Program-made: the position numbers and the translations under genes
Assembly: GCA_031255615.1 (NCBI GenBank)
Contig: JAIRSD010000188.1
Location: forward strand, 1 to 10,314
Source of the DNA: Treponema sp.
GTDB taxonomy: Bacteria > Spirochaetota > Spirochaetia > Treponematales > Breznakiellaceae
Direction of reading: 5' to 3'
DNA: 10,314 nucleotides
Shown: piece after piece, positions 1 through 5,971 of the stretch
How the letters are laid out: each line of letters opens with the position of its first letter
How positions within the stretch are numbered: the first letter of the stretch is position 1
The notes under the pieces: model-generated
Databases searched by the model: none
What the model was told of the DNA's origin: nothing
What the model saw: the letters and a program-made list of their open reading frames with translations, nothing else

Positions 1-51
1 CGGGGCGGCCGGATCCCCGCGCCTATCCACAGCTTCAGGAATTAGTTCCGC

Positions 52-124
52 GCTTACCCTAAACCGCCGGGAACAGGAATGTTACCGCGAAGGGGCGCGA
101 CGGTACACGAAGGGATGAAGAACC
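52..124 (-). repeat. Decayed copy (A) of dispersed repeat family 1, central palindrome missing
   Basis: Read on the plus strand, this stretch follows the tail of the family 1 repeats in the same orientation as the copy at 3127-3290. It has a GCTTA..CTAAA start, then GGGAACAGGAATGTTA, then CGAAGGGGCGC, then ACACGAAGGGATGAA. Compared with the copies at 3127-3290 and 5972-6177 it lacks the ATCACCGGATAAGCGAAA block and the central GGCGAGC..GCTCGCC palindrome, so it is a shortened relic. The bases before it (1-51) hold no supported gene; an open frame ending in TAG at 43-45 may be the tail of a gene outside the window. Bases 125-231 hold only weak hairpins, for example AAGAA/TTCTT at 117-130. Confidence 0.6.
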
Positions 125-231
125 GATTCTTGCCCCCGGCGGTTCTCAGCGCGCCCCCGGTCCGTCTTTGGCATATCCATCGGCATGACTGCCGCCCCGG
201 CGCAACCCAGGAAGGGCGGGGCACGGCGAAG

Positions 232-368
232 GCGCAAGCCGCGGAGCGGCTTGCGCGCCCGCGCAAGGGATAGGAGGGGTGCGGAGCAGCCACGCCGCAG
301 GCGGGGCCGGAGCGATAGCGGAGCCCCGGATAGCCCGGTCCCCGGCCCGCGGGCCGGGGATGCGCCCA
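232..368 (+). ncRNA. Structured intergenic element, family 2, copy 1 (Flavo-1-like candidate RNA)
   Basis: Conserved boxes in order are GCGCAAGGGATAG, GGATAGCCCGGT and ATGCGCCCA, separated by hairpins. The first hairpin pairs 232-242 with 246-256 (11 bp, loop GGA). A short CGCC/GGCG hairpin follows at 293-303, then GGGGC/GCCCC pairing of 303-307 with 323-327. The last is a 22-base perfect palindrome at 339-360. Copies 2 (5147-5264, minus) and 3 (6411-6535) share the boxes while their stems have different sequences that still pair, which suggests selection on structure. The layout recalls, from memory, the Flavo-1 RNA motif known in Flavobacteria and some Spirochaetes; I could not test this. 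It lies upstream of the tRNA promoter, so it is not in that transcript's leader. It may instead be a repetitive palindromic element with no RNA role. Confidence 0.55.
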
Positions 369-448
369 TAAAAAAGCAGATACAGGGGCTTGCGCGTTTT
401 TACGCACCGGGGACCCTTCGCGTTTTGCGCCGCCTTCGCGCCGCGGCC

Positions 449-477
449 TTGACAAAGTTTTCGCTCCGGGCTATGGT
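449..477 (+). promoter_or_regulatory. Sigma-70-type promoter of tRNA-Ala
   Basis: A perfect -35 box TTGACA at 449-454 is followed by a 17-bp spacer and TATGGT (4 of 6 matches to TATAAT) at 472-477. The expected start near 484 lies about 9 bases before the mature tRNA 5' end at 493. Bases 369-448, between structured element copy 1 and this promoter, contain no gene that I can support. Confidence 0.75.
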
Positions 478-492
478 CATGTTGCCTTGTTT

Positions 493-566
493 GGGGGTGT
501 AGCTCAGTTGGCTAGAGCGTGTGAATGGCATTCACAAGGTCAGGGGTTCAATTCCCCTCACCTCCA
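493..566 (+). tRNA. tRNA-Ala, anticodon GGC
   Basis: A complete 74-base cloverleaf. The acceptor stem pairs 493-499 with 559-565 and includes the G3:U70 wobble (G495 with T563), the main identity element of alanine tRNAs. The D arm is 502-518. The anticodon stem TGTGA/TCACA frames the loop ATGGCAT (525-531), with anticodon GGC at 527-529 reading GCC and GCU. The variable region has 5 bases, the T arm is AGGGG/CCCCT with loop TTCAATT (542-558), and the discriminator is A566. The 3' CCA is not encoded. It has its own promoter at 449-477. It converges with the hsdS-like gene, whose stop lies 24 bases downstream, and no clear terminator is visible between them. Confidence 0.97.
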
Positions 567-590
567 GGTTGCGGGCGCGCGGATAGGCTC

Positions 591-1538
591 CTAGAGGAGT
601 ACGAGGCTCCGCTGGAGGTTCCGGAGTATCCGCAGTTCCTCCTTGTTATGGGCCAGTTTTTTTTCCGCGGTCCGGGCGAAGCGGTTGAACTCGCCGTGGA
701 CGCCGTTTTCCCTTCGGTCCCGTCTTCCGCCCCCTTCCCGGGGGCAGTTTAGTTCAAAAGCCATGAGCCGTTCCCCATCAAGCCGGTGTTTCCCCCCGCC
801 GCCTCCAGCGCGGTTTTCCGCGTAGGCGAGGAATTCGGGGTGCTGTATCAGCGCCGCGATAAAGAGGGGGTGCAGATCCCCCCGGGGATAGAGGGAGAGG
901 CCGCCGAAGGAGATCTCCGCCGGGCTTTCCGCCGCCGCCCCGGCCTCTGGGGTTGAGGCCGGGCCCGTGGCCGAAGCCGAACCGGGGTCCGCGGGCCGGT
1001 ACCCGGCGAAATCCCCCAGGGGGCGGGGAATTTCGCCGCCGCTGATAAAAAACAAGTCAAAGAGGGCGCGGATCATCCCGGAGAGGACCCGGTTCTGGTC
1101 CTGGAGGAGGGCGATCTTTTCCTCGATGTTGACGAGGGCCTTCAGGATAAGGCGCTGGACCTCCGGGAGGGGCAGGCTGAGTTCCAGGGCTTCCAGCTCT
1201 TTCAGACCGGCGGTCCGGGGGGGGGTCAGGGCGTTGAGGATCCGGCAGAGGAAGGGGGCCTCCGCCTCGGGGCCGCAGCTTAGCACATGGACGCGGGTGC
1301 CCGCGGAAAAGCGGCCCTGGACCGCGAAGGCCCAGGGGCCGCCCCGGGGCGGGGCGGCGGTAAGGACATGGTCCCCTTCGTAAACGTAGCTGTCGATCCG
1401 GGCGATAAGCCCCTCCTGGCCGTAGTAGGGGTACTCTCCGGGCCGAAGGCCGCACTGGCGGGGGGAAAGGGCGATCCGCTCCCCGTCGCGGTTTTGGGTA
1501 ACGTCCCCCAACTGGACCCGCAGCAGGCGGGAATTCAC
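591..1538 (-). CDS. hsdS: Type I restriction-modification specificity subunit (HsdS-like), shortened second half
   Basis: HsdS recognises the target sequence for type I methylase and restriction complexes through two target-recognition domains (TRDs) joined by long helices. Residues 1-120 form a recognisable TRD with the family signature YPYYGQEGLIARIDSYVYEG at 36-55. Residues 121-166 (LPLPEVQ.., then a helical stretch ending in IRALFDLFF) match the first conserved coiled-coil region. A new half starts at PLGDF (173). It consists of low-complexity Ala/Pro/Gly sequence (181-208), a piece resembling a TRD end (HPLFIAALIQHPEFLAYA, then GGGGGKHRL), and a final helix (286-315). At 315 residues it is clearly shorter than typical HsdS (about 400-450), and the loss falls in TRD2. 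The start is GTG within a GTGA overlap with the upstream methylase; the AAGAGGA ribosome site (1545-1551) is 6 bases away. No stop or frameshift interrupts it. It probably binds the adjacent HsdM-like protein; retained specificity is uncertain. Confidence 0.85.
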   Translation of the reverse strand: MNSRLLRVQLGDVTQNRDGERIALSPRQCGLRPGEYPYYGQEGLIARIDSYVYEGDHVLTAAPPRGGPWAFAVQGRFSAGTRVHVLSCGPEAEAPFLCRILNALTPPRTAGLKELEALELSLPLPEVQRLILKALVNIEEKIALLQDQNRVLSGMIRALFDLFFISGGEIPRPLGDFAGYRPADPGSASATGPASTPEAGAAAESPAEISFGGLSLYPRGDLHPLFIAALIQHPEFLAYAENRAGGGGGKHRLDGERLMAFELNCPREGGGRRDRRENGVHGEFNRFARTAEKKLAHNKEELRILRNLQRSLVLL

Positions 1539-3115
1539 CGCAGGTCCTCTTCCCGGATTTTCCGCAGGGATTCCAGCGTCCGGCGGTTGAGCCGCCCCTC
1601 CTCCTTGACCAGGGCTTCGAATTCGGCCCGCAGGGCGGCGAAATGGAGGCCCCGGCCCGGTTCTTCCTCCTCCTCCTCGCCGATGCCGAGGTAATGGGCG
1701 GGGTTCAGGCAGTAAGCGGCCTCCCGAATCCGGGGGATGAGGACGGACACGGCGAAGGCCCGGACATCGCGGTAGGGGACGGCCTTGGGGAAGCGCCAGT
1801 TGTGGTAGGTGCGGGCGATGCGGCTGATGTCGCCGGGGGAAAATTCCCAGTCCCGGCGGTTCAGGGGCCGGCCCAGGTTCCGGGCGTCAATAAAAAGGGC
1901 CTCGTCGCCGCGGCGGCCCCGGCTGATCTTGGCCCGGGAAAAAAACCAAACGCAGGGGCCGAGGGAATGGCTGCTGAAGATCCGGGGGGGAAGATTCACC
2001 ACGCAGTCCAGCAGCCGGCCTTCCACCAGGGAACGGCGGATTTCCCGCTCGTCGGAACGGGGGGAATGAAGGGAAGACCGGGGAAGGACCAGGGCCCCCA
2101 GGCCCGCCGGGGAAAGCCGGTCCAGGGTATAGCGAATCCAGGAGTAGGGATCTCCCTCCGCCGGGGGGCAGGCGGCGATGAAATCGAATTTTATATCCCC
2201 CTGGGGGTCCCGCAGGAGGGGGCCGCCGGGGTTCCACAGGATCCCGCCGGTATCGACGCCCCGGACCATCAGATTCATCCTGGCGAGCCGCCAGGTTTCG
2301 GCCCGCCGTTCCTGGCCGTAAAAGGCAAGCTCCGCCAATTTTCCCCGCCGGGCGCTGATAAAGTCCGCGGCCCCCGCGGAAATGCCCGCCGAACCGCAGC
2401 AGGGATCAAAGAAACGGCCCTGGTAGGGTTCCAGCATCAGGGCCAGCAGGGCGGCGACGCGGGGGGGGACCGGGGCCTCCGGCAGGGCCGGAAAAAAAGG
2501 GCCCGGATCCTTCCGGGTCCGGCGGGACCAGGGCAGGGCCTTTTCAAATTCCCCCAGGAGGCCGGTAAAGACCCGCCCCGTTTCCCCGGCGGAAAGTTTC
2601 CCCAAGAGCCCCCCCAGCTCCCAAAAAAAGGGAATGTCCCGGGCCGGGGCGCGGCGGGAGGGGGGCCGGGAAAGGGTCTCCGGGAACAGATTCCTGAGGA
2701 GCGGATTTTCCCCCTCGATGATCCGAATAGCCCCGGCGACGGCCCGGGAGGGATCCGGGGCTGAATTCGGGGGCCCCTCCCGGGGGGCCGCCGGATCCTC
2801 CCGGCCTGTTTCGGGGGAGCCTGTCTCCGCCGGGATTATTCCGGGGGGAAAGATCGTATCCCAGCGGGCGGAATCCGGCACCAGGAAAGGCCCCTTCCGG
2901 GGCTCCGGGGATTCTTCGGCCCCGGCCCTGCCGCCCCGCCCCGGACGGAGGGGGGCCTTGCCGGCGGCTTCGCCGGAAGCCTCCCCGGAGGCGCATACGA
3001 AACGCAGGAATACCAGGCCCAGCATGTCCTGGGGCAGCCACTGGGGGGCTTCCGCCGCCTTGTCCAGGCACAGTCTTACTATCTTTTCCGGCAGATCCCT
3101 GTTCATCGACGCCAT
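1535..3115 (-). CDS. hsdM: Type I restriction-modification DNA methylase subunit (HsdM-like) with degenerate catalytic motif
   Basis: The family transfers methyl groups from SAM to adenine N6 in DNA. Residues 1-42 resemble the HsdM N-terminal helical domain. About 43-125 is Gly/Pro/Ala/Glu-rich filler, which places the catalytic core later than usual. SAM motif I is FDPCCGSAG (236-244), where the family usually has DPxCGSGG. Motif IV lies in DFIAACPPAE (311-320): the normal NPPF/Y is CPPA, so both the catalytic Asn (Cys316, codon TGC) and the aromatic residue (Ala319) are lost. Downstream elements are family-like: the ALVLPRSSLHS strand, VVNLPPRIF, and a C-terminal NPAHYLG with a long helix. 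The ATG at 3115 is preceded by GAGGT (3122-3126) at good spacing; the ATG at 3106 is too far from it. It is translationally coupled to hsdS by a 4-base overlap, and no hsdR is present. The fold assignment is firm, methylase activity doubtful. It could be an inactivated remnant or a repurposed DNA-binding subunit. Confidence 0.88.
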   Translation of the reverse strand: MASMNRDLPEKIVRLCLDKAAEAPQWLPQDMLGLVFLRFVCASGEASGEAAGKAPLRPGRGGRAGAEESPEPRKGPFLVPDSARWDTIFPPGIIPAETGSPETGREDPAAPREGPPNSAPDPSRAVAGAIRIIEGENPLLRNLFPETLSRPPSRRAPARDIPFFWELGGLLGKLSAGETGRVFTGLLGEFEKALPWSRRTRKDPGPFFPALPEAPVPPRVAALLALMLEPYQGRFFDPCCGSAGISAGAADFISARRGKLAELAFYGQERRAETWRLARMNLMVRGVDTGGILWNPGGPLLRDPQGDIKFDFIAACPPAEGDPYSWIRYTLDRLSPAGLGALVLPRSSLHSPRSDEREIRRSLVEGRLLDCVVNLPPRIFSSHSLGPCVWFFSRAKISRGRRGDEALFIDARNLGRPLNRRDWEFSPGDISRIARTYHNWRFPKAVPYRDVRAFAVSVLIPRIREAAYCLNPAHYLGIGEEEEEEPGRGLHFAALRAEFEALVKEEGRLNRRTLESLRKIREEDLR

Positions 3116-3126
3116 ACTACTACCTC

Positions 3127-3290
3127 GCTTAGGCTAAATCACCGGATAAGCGAAACGACCGGGAACAAGAATGGTAACCACGAAGGGGCGCCAAGGCGAG
3201 CCGCGGCTCGCCGGAACACAATGGAGTAAAAAAGCACCTTCAATCCCCGCCCTTCCTGCGCCTTCTTCGCCTTTGTGATAAATTTCTTCC
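3127..3290 (-). repeat. Dispersed repeat family 1, copy B (inverted relative to copy E)
   Basis: Its reverse complement aligns with 6014-6177 over 164 bases of equal total length, with roughly 85-90% identity by eye. The inner unit 3177-3279 (103 bp) is bounded by ACCACGAAGG and CGCCTTTGTGAT, an imperfect terminal inverted repeat, with a perfect 18-base palindrome at 3195-3212 in the middle. A 50-base tail (GCTTAGGCTAAATCACCGGA..) ends next to the hsdM ribosome site, so any hsdM promoter must lie inside this repeat; I see no convincing one. The palindrome has no T-run and is not a standard terminator for the cyclase gene upstream. Bases 3291-3325 hold nothing I recognise. Confidence 0.85.
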
Positions 3291-3325
3291 ATCCGCATAT
3301 TCGGTTTTTTAGACCACGCAGCCTG

Positions 3326-5038
3326 CTACCGCAGATTGGCGATAAAATTTCCCGCGCCGGAGGTAAAACGGGCGATCATCACCCCGTCGCCGGATTTCCG
3401 GATAATCTTGGCGGAAACCTCGTCCCCCGCCGCGTTAACGACCTTGATATTTTCAAAAACATCCAGGACCTTCTCCCCCTTTTCGGGAATGATGACGGCC
3501 CTGGCGAGGGACACGGAGAGGAGATAGTAATGGAACTCGACTTTTTCCACCCGTTTATCGTCGATCCGGTAGCAGAGCACCGCCGCCGGAGAGGGAAGCC
3601 TGGCCAGGGGGGCTTCGCTGCCCCTGAGTTCCAGAAAATAGGGCGCCCCGATGCCGTCAACCTGATACATCGTAACGGGCTCCCTGAGGCCCTTGGGGGT
3701 CGTTTCCATGCTCTGGCCCACCCGCAGTTCCGCCTTGACCAGCGCAAGGGTGTTGGCGGAAATCAGAATCTGGCCCCCGGTGCTGAAACTCTCGATGCGG
3801 CTGGCCAGATTCACGTTGCTGCCGATGACGTTGTACCGCATGGACTTGGGGGACCCGATGTTCCCCACGATGGACTCCCCCGAATTGATCCCCACCCCTA
3901 TCTCCATAGGGGGGTAGCGGTTTTTAATGTTCCACTCGTTTACCTCGTCCATGGCGATCTGCATATCCAGCGCGCAGGCGACGGCGCTGTCCGGGTGGTT
4001 TTCGTAGGCCACCGGGGCGCCGAAGATGGACAGAATACCGTCCCCCAGGAACTCAATCACCGTACCCCGGTACTTGTGGATCACCTCGACCATGACGGAA
4101 AAGTAGTGGTTCAGCACGGCCACCGCGTCTTCAACGGCCATCTGCTCGGATATGCCGGTAAAACCCCGAATATCGGAAAAGAGAATCGAAATATCCTGCT
4201 TCCTGCCCCCCAGGGAAAGACCGCCGGGAGTGTCCATAAGATCCTTGATAATGTCATCGGAAAGATAGCGGCCAAAGGTCTCGTTCAGGGCCAACACCTT
4301 TTTTGTTTCTTCCTCCACCAGCATCTGCAAATTGGCATTGAAGCGGTTGAGCAGTTGAATCTTCTGCCGGTAGAGGGCGAACATGATGCCGGAAGAGAGG
4401 ATGGCGGCGGTAACGGCGATAACCTGAAGCACGTAGCGGCGGCGGGCGGCGTCCCGCTGGGAAAGAATCCGCTCGTCGGAAATATCCACCCCCGCCACGG
4501 CGGCCAGATTCCCGCCGGCGTCGAACATGGGGACCAGGGCGGAGAGGAGGCCGTCCCAGGTCATCGTGTATTCGTCGAAACGGGTAACGGAGGAGGTCTT
4601 GTTCGCTATGATCGCCCGGGATAAATCCTCCAGGGGGAACTGAGTCGCCGGCGTGCACATATCCTCCGAATAGTCGTTGTCCACGATGTACTGAATACGA
4701 TCATTCCCGTAGGGCCGCCAGAAATAGGCGTAAAGAACCCCGTAACGCTCCGAGAAATCGACAAGCCGCTCCTTAAGCTCCCCGTAGGCCGGAACAAAAT
4801 CCCCCTCCGGCGTATAAATATCCCCCTCGCTCCGGTAAAGCTCCAACTCCTCGACAGCCACCGCGGAAGAAAGCGCGTGGGCCCCGGCCAGAAGAAATTC
4901 CTGGATGGACAGCTCCATCAGCCTGACGGTACGGCCCAGATTGATATTCGCGTTCACCGACAGAAAGAGGGCGATGAAAGAACTGAGAACAAAGAGCAGC
5001 AGGGCAAAATTATCCTTGAGGAACTGCCGGGCCTTCAT
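3326..5038 (-). CDS. Membrane-bound class III nucleotide (guanylate/adenylate) cyclase with extracytoplasmic sensor domain
   Basis: Makes a cyclic nucleotide second messenger from NTP in response to an outside signal. Counting from the ATG at 5038 (570 residues): transmembrane helix about 11-28; extracytoplasmic Cache-like sensor about 35-195 (LYAYFWRPY, then LAAVAGVDIS at its end); transmembrane helix about 202-223; short coiled coil 224-254; cyclase homology domain about 280-460; and an extension of about 105 residues. Metal-binding Asp289 (LFSDIRGFT) and Asp333 (FLGDGI) are present, as are transition-state Asn410 and Arg414 (NVNLASR). At the purine-selecting sites, Glu329 replaces the Lys of adenylate cyclases and Asn403 replaces Asp/Thr. 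This resembles guanylate cyclases at the first site, so substrate is open. The ATG at 5053 is in frame, but the promoter at 5065-5093 would leave it only about 4 leader bases; the ATG at 5038 has AAAGGGG 5 bases away. The gene stands alone, with repeats on both sides. Confidence 0.93.
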   Translation of the reverse strand: MKARQFLKDNFALLLFVLSSFIALFLSVNANINLGRTVRLMELSIQEFLLAGAHALSSAVAVEELELYRSEGDIYTPEGDFVPAYGELKERLVDFSERYGVLYAYFWRPYGNDRIQYIVDNDYSEDMCTPATQFPLEDLSRAIIANKTSSVTRFDEYTMTWDGLLSALVPMFDAGGNLAAVAGVDISDERILSQRDAARRRYVLQVIAVTAAILSSGIMFALYRQKIQLLNRFNANLQMLVEEETKKVLALNETFGRYLSDDIIKDLMDTPGGLSLGGRKQDISILFSDIRGFTGISEQMAVEDAVAVLNHYFSVMVEVIHKYRGTVIEFLGDGILSIFGAPVAYENHPDSAVACALDMQIAMDEVNEWNIKNRYPPMEIGVGINSGESIVGNIGSPKSMRYNVIGSNVNLASRIESFSTGGQILISANTLALVKAELRVGQSMETTPKGLREPVTMYQVDGIGAPYFLELRGSEAPLARLPSPAAVLCYRIDDKRVEKVEFHYYLLSVSLARAVIIPEKGEKVLDVFENIKVVNAAGDEVSAKIIRKSGDGVMIARFTSGAGNFIANLR

Positions 5039-5043
5039 CTCCA

Positions 5044-5050
5044 CCCCTTT
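5044..5050 (-). promoter_or_regulatory. Ribosome binding site that sets the cyclase start
   Basis: AAAGGGG on the minus strand lies 5 bases (TGGAG) before the ATG at 5038. The alternative ATG at 5053 has only AAAGAAAAGT before it and sits almost at the predicted transcription start, so 5038 is preferred. Confidence 0.6.
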
Positions 5051-5064
5051 CATACTTTTCTTTC

Positions 5065-5093
5065 ATTATGGCATAGAGGGGATCCCGCTTCAA
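5065..5093 (-). promoter_or_regulatory. Sigma-70-type promoter of the cyclase gene
   Basis: On the minus strand, TTGAAG (5088-5093, 4 of 6 matches) is followed by a 17-bp spacer and CATAAT (5065-5070, 5 of 6 matches). The expected start is near 5058, giving a leader of about 20 bases to the ATG at 5038. It lies between the gene and structured element copy 2. Confidence 0.6.
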
Positions 5094-5146
5094 TGGCCCC
5101 CATAGCGGCGGCGGTTTGGGGCATTCCTGAGAGTCCCGCCGAATTT

Positions 5147-5264
5147 TGGGCGCATCCCCGCCTGCGGCGGGGACCGGGCTATCCAGGGCTCCGGCTTCGC
5201 CTCCGGCCCCGCCGCTCCGCGGCGTGGCTGCTCCGCACCCTTCCTATCCCTTGCGCGGGCGCAA
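5147..5264 (-). ncRNA. Structured intergenic element, family 2, copy 2
   Basis: Read on the minus strand it carries the same boxes as copy 1 in the same order: GCGCAAGGGATAG, GGATAGCCCGGT and ATGCGCCCA. It also shares GGTGCGGAGCAGCCACGCCG between them. The hairpins differ in sequence but keep pairing: CGCCGC-GGA-GCGGCG in place of CGCC-GCA-GGCG, GGC-GAA-GCC in place of GC-GATA-GC, and an 8-bp stem with loop at 5155-5173 in place of the 22-base palindrome. Its 3' end points to the cyclase promoter about 54 bases away. Function is unknown; see copy 1 for the Flavo-1 comparison. Confidence 0.55.
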
Positions 5265-5280
5265 CCATACGCCGTAAGAA

Positions 5281-5390
5281 ATTTACCACCACGGCGAAGA
5301 AGGCGCAGGAAGGGCGGCGATTGAAGGCGCGTATTCATTCCGTCATGTTCCTGGCGAGCCGCGGCTCGCCCTGGTGCGCCTTTGTGGTTT
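5281..5390 (+). repeat. Dispersed repeat family 1, copy C (core only, divergent)
   Basis: The core runs from ACCACCACGGCG near 5285 to CGCCTTTGTGGT at 5388, about 104 bp, with the perfect 18-base palindrome GGCGAGCCGCGGCTCGCC at 5353-5370. It has the same orientation as copies D and E but lacks their 50-base tail. It starts 20 bases from structured element copy 2. Bases 5391-5435 are unique sequence, part of a 34-codon minus-strand frame ending at 5389 that may be fossil coding DNA. Confidence 0.75.
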
Positions 5391-5435
5391 AAATTCTTAC
5401 TTCTATCCTTGCTACAACCTCCGCAGGTATTTCTA

Positions 5436-5632
5436 CTTCGAATCCCTCCCTTTCCAGCCCCTTGCGGCTAAAACAGCGGAAAAAATTCACCACGAAGGCG
5501 AAGAAGGCGCACGACGGCGGGGATTGAAGGTGCTTTTTCATTCCTTCGTGTTCCTGGCGAGCCGCAGCTCGCCTTGGTGCGCCTTAGTGGTTACCATTCC
5601 TGTTCCCGGTTCTTTCGCTTATCCGGTGATGT
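5436..5632 (+). repeat. Dispersed repeat family 1, copy D; left arm of a 195-bp direct repeat
   Basis: Matches 5972-6168 at a constant offset of 536 bases with only about four or five differences by eye and no indels, so the duplication looks recent. The inner unit 5489-5591 is 103 bp with terminal inverted repeats ACCACGAAGGCG and CGCCTTAGTGGT (one mismatch). The central hairpin at 5556-5573 has arms GGCGAGC/GCTCGCC. The match starts at CTTCGAATCCCTCC and ends at GGTGAT, just before the transposase remnant. Confidence 0.88.
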
Positions 5633-5638
5633 GGGGAA

Positions 5639-5914
5639 CTACCCGGCCAGGTATGCCATCAGGTTTTTGCGGCCCAGTATATTGATTACCCGCTTTACGT
5701 TGCAGGCAAGAAAGGCGAGGAAAAATTCCCCGGCCGCATTTCGTAAGCCGCTGGTTAAACAATATCCCGCATCCATACTTCGCTTTATGGTTCCAAAGGG
5801 ATGTTCGACAATGCTCTTCCGTTGCCTGATTATCCCTTTGTCCGGCTTAATCCGTATTTGTTTGACATACAGGTCGGCGTCATTATATGACTTTGGGAAA
5901 TCCTCCTCGGTCAT
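5639..5914 (-). pseudogene. C-terminal remnant of an IS1182/IS5-group DDE transposase
   Basis: The 91-residue frame carries the hallmark end of this transposase group. In VEHPFGTIKR at 36-45, Glu37 is followed six residues later by Lys44, fitting the E(6)K part of the catalytic C1 region. GEFFLAFLACNVKRVINILG (62-81) matches the typical final helix. The first two catalytic Asp residues and several hundred N-terminal residues are absent. Upstream on this strand, the frame runs into the direct repeat at 5972 rather than transposase sequence. It is therefore not a working transposase. The ATG at 5914 is merely the first Met in the fragment. It lies between copies D and E, with its stop 7 bases from the end of copy D, so it marks an old insertion later trimmed or rearranged. 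Confidence 0.85.
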
Positions 5915-5971
5915 AGGAACCTGATGGCGCCTCCCCCGTGCTTCAGAGATAGGCCCGCTGCCCCCGCCGCC

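Noticed and set aside
23..31. CTATCCACA, one mismatch from a DnaA box
   Set aside because: Single isolated site without further boxes, AT-rich stretch or dnaA/dnaN genes; expected by chance.
1..45. Open frame from base 1 to TAG at 43-45, possible tail of an upstream gene
   Set aside because: Only 14 codons are visible, with no recognisable motif, so it cannot be supported as a gene.
614..664. Hairpin GGAGG..CCTCC followed by an eight-T run, as a tRNA terminator
   Set aside because: It lies inside the hsdS coding region on the opposite strand, and the T-run is 14 bases from the stem, so it is not convincing.
1643..2764. 373-codon plus-strand open frame opposite the methylase gene
   Set aside because: Gly/Pro-rich antisense shadow; the minus-strand frame has clear HsdM motifs.
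3275..4624. 449-codon plus-strand open frame opposite the cyclase gene
   Set aside because: High third-base GC keeps the opposite strand open; the minus strand encodes an unmistakable class III cyclase.
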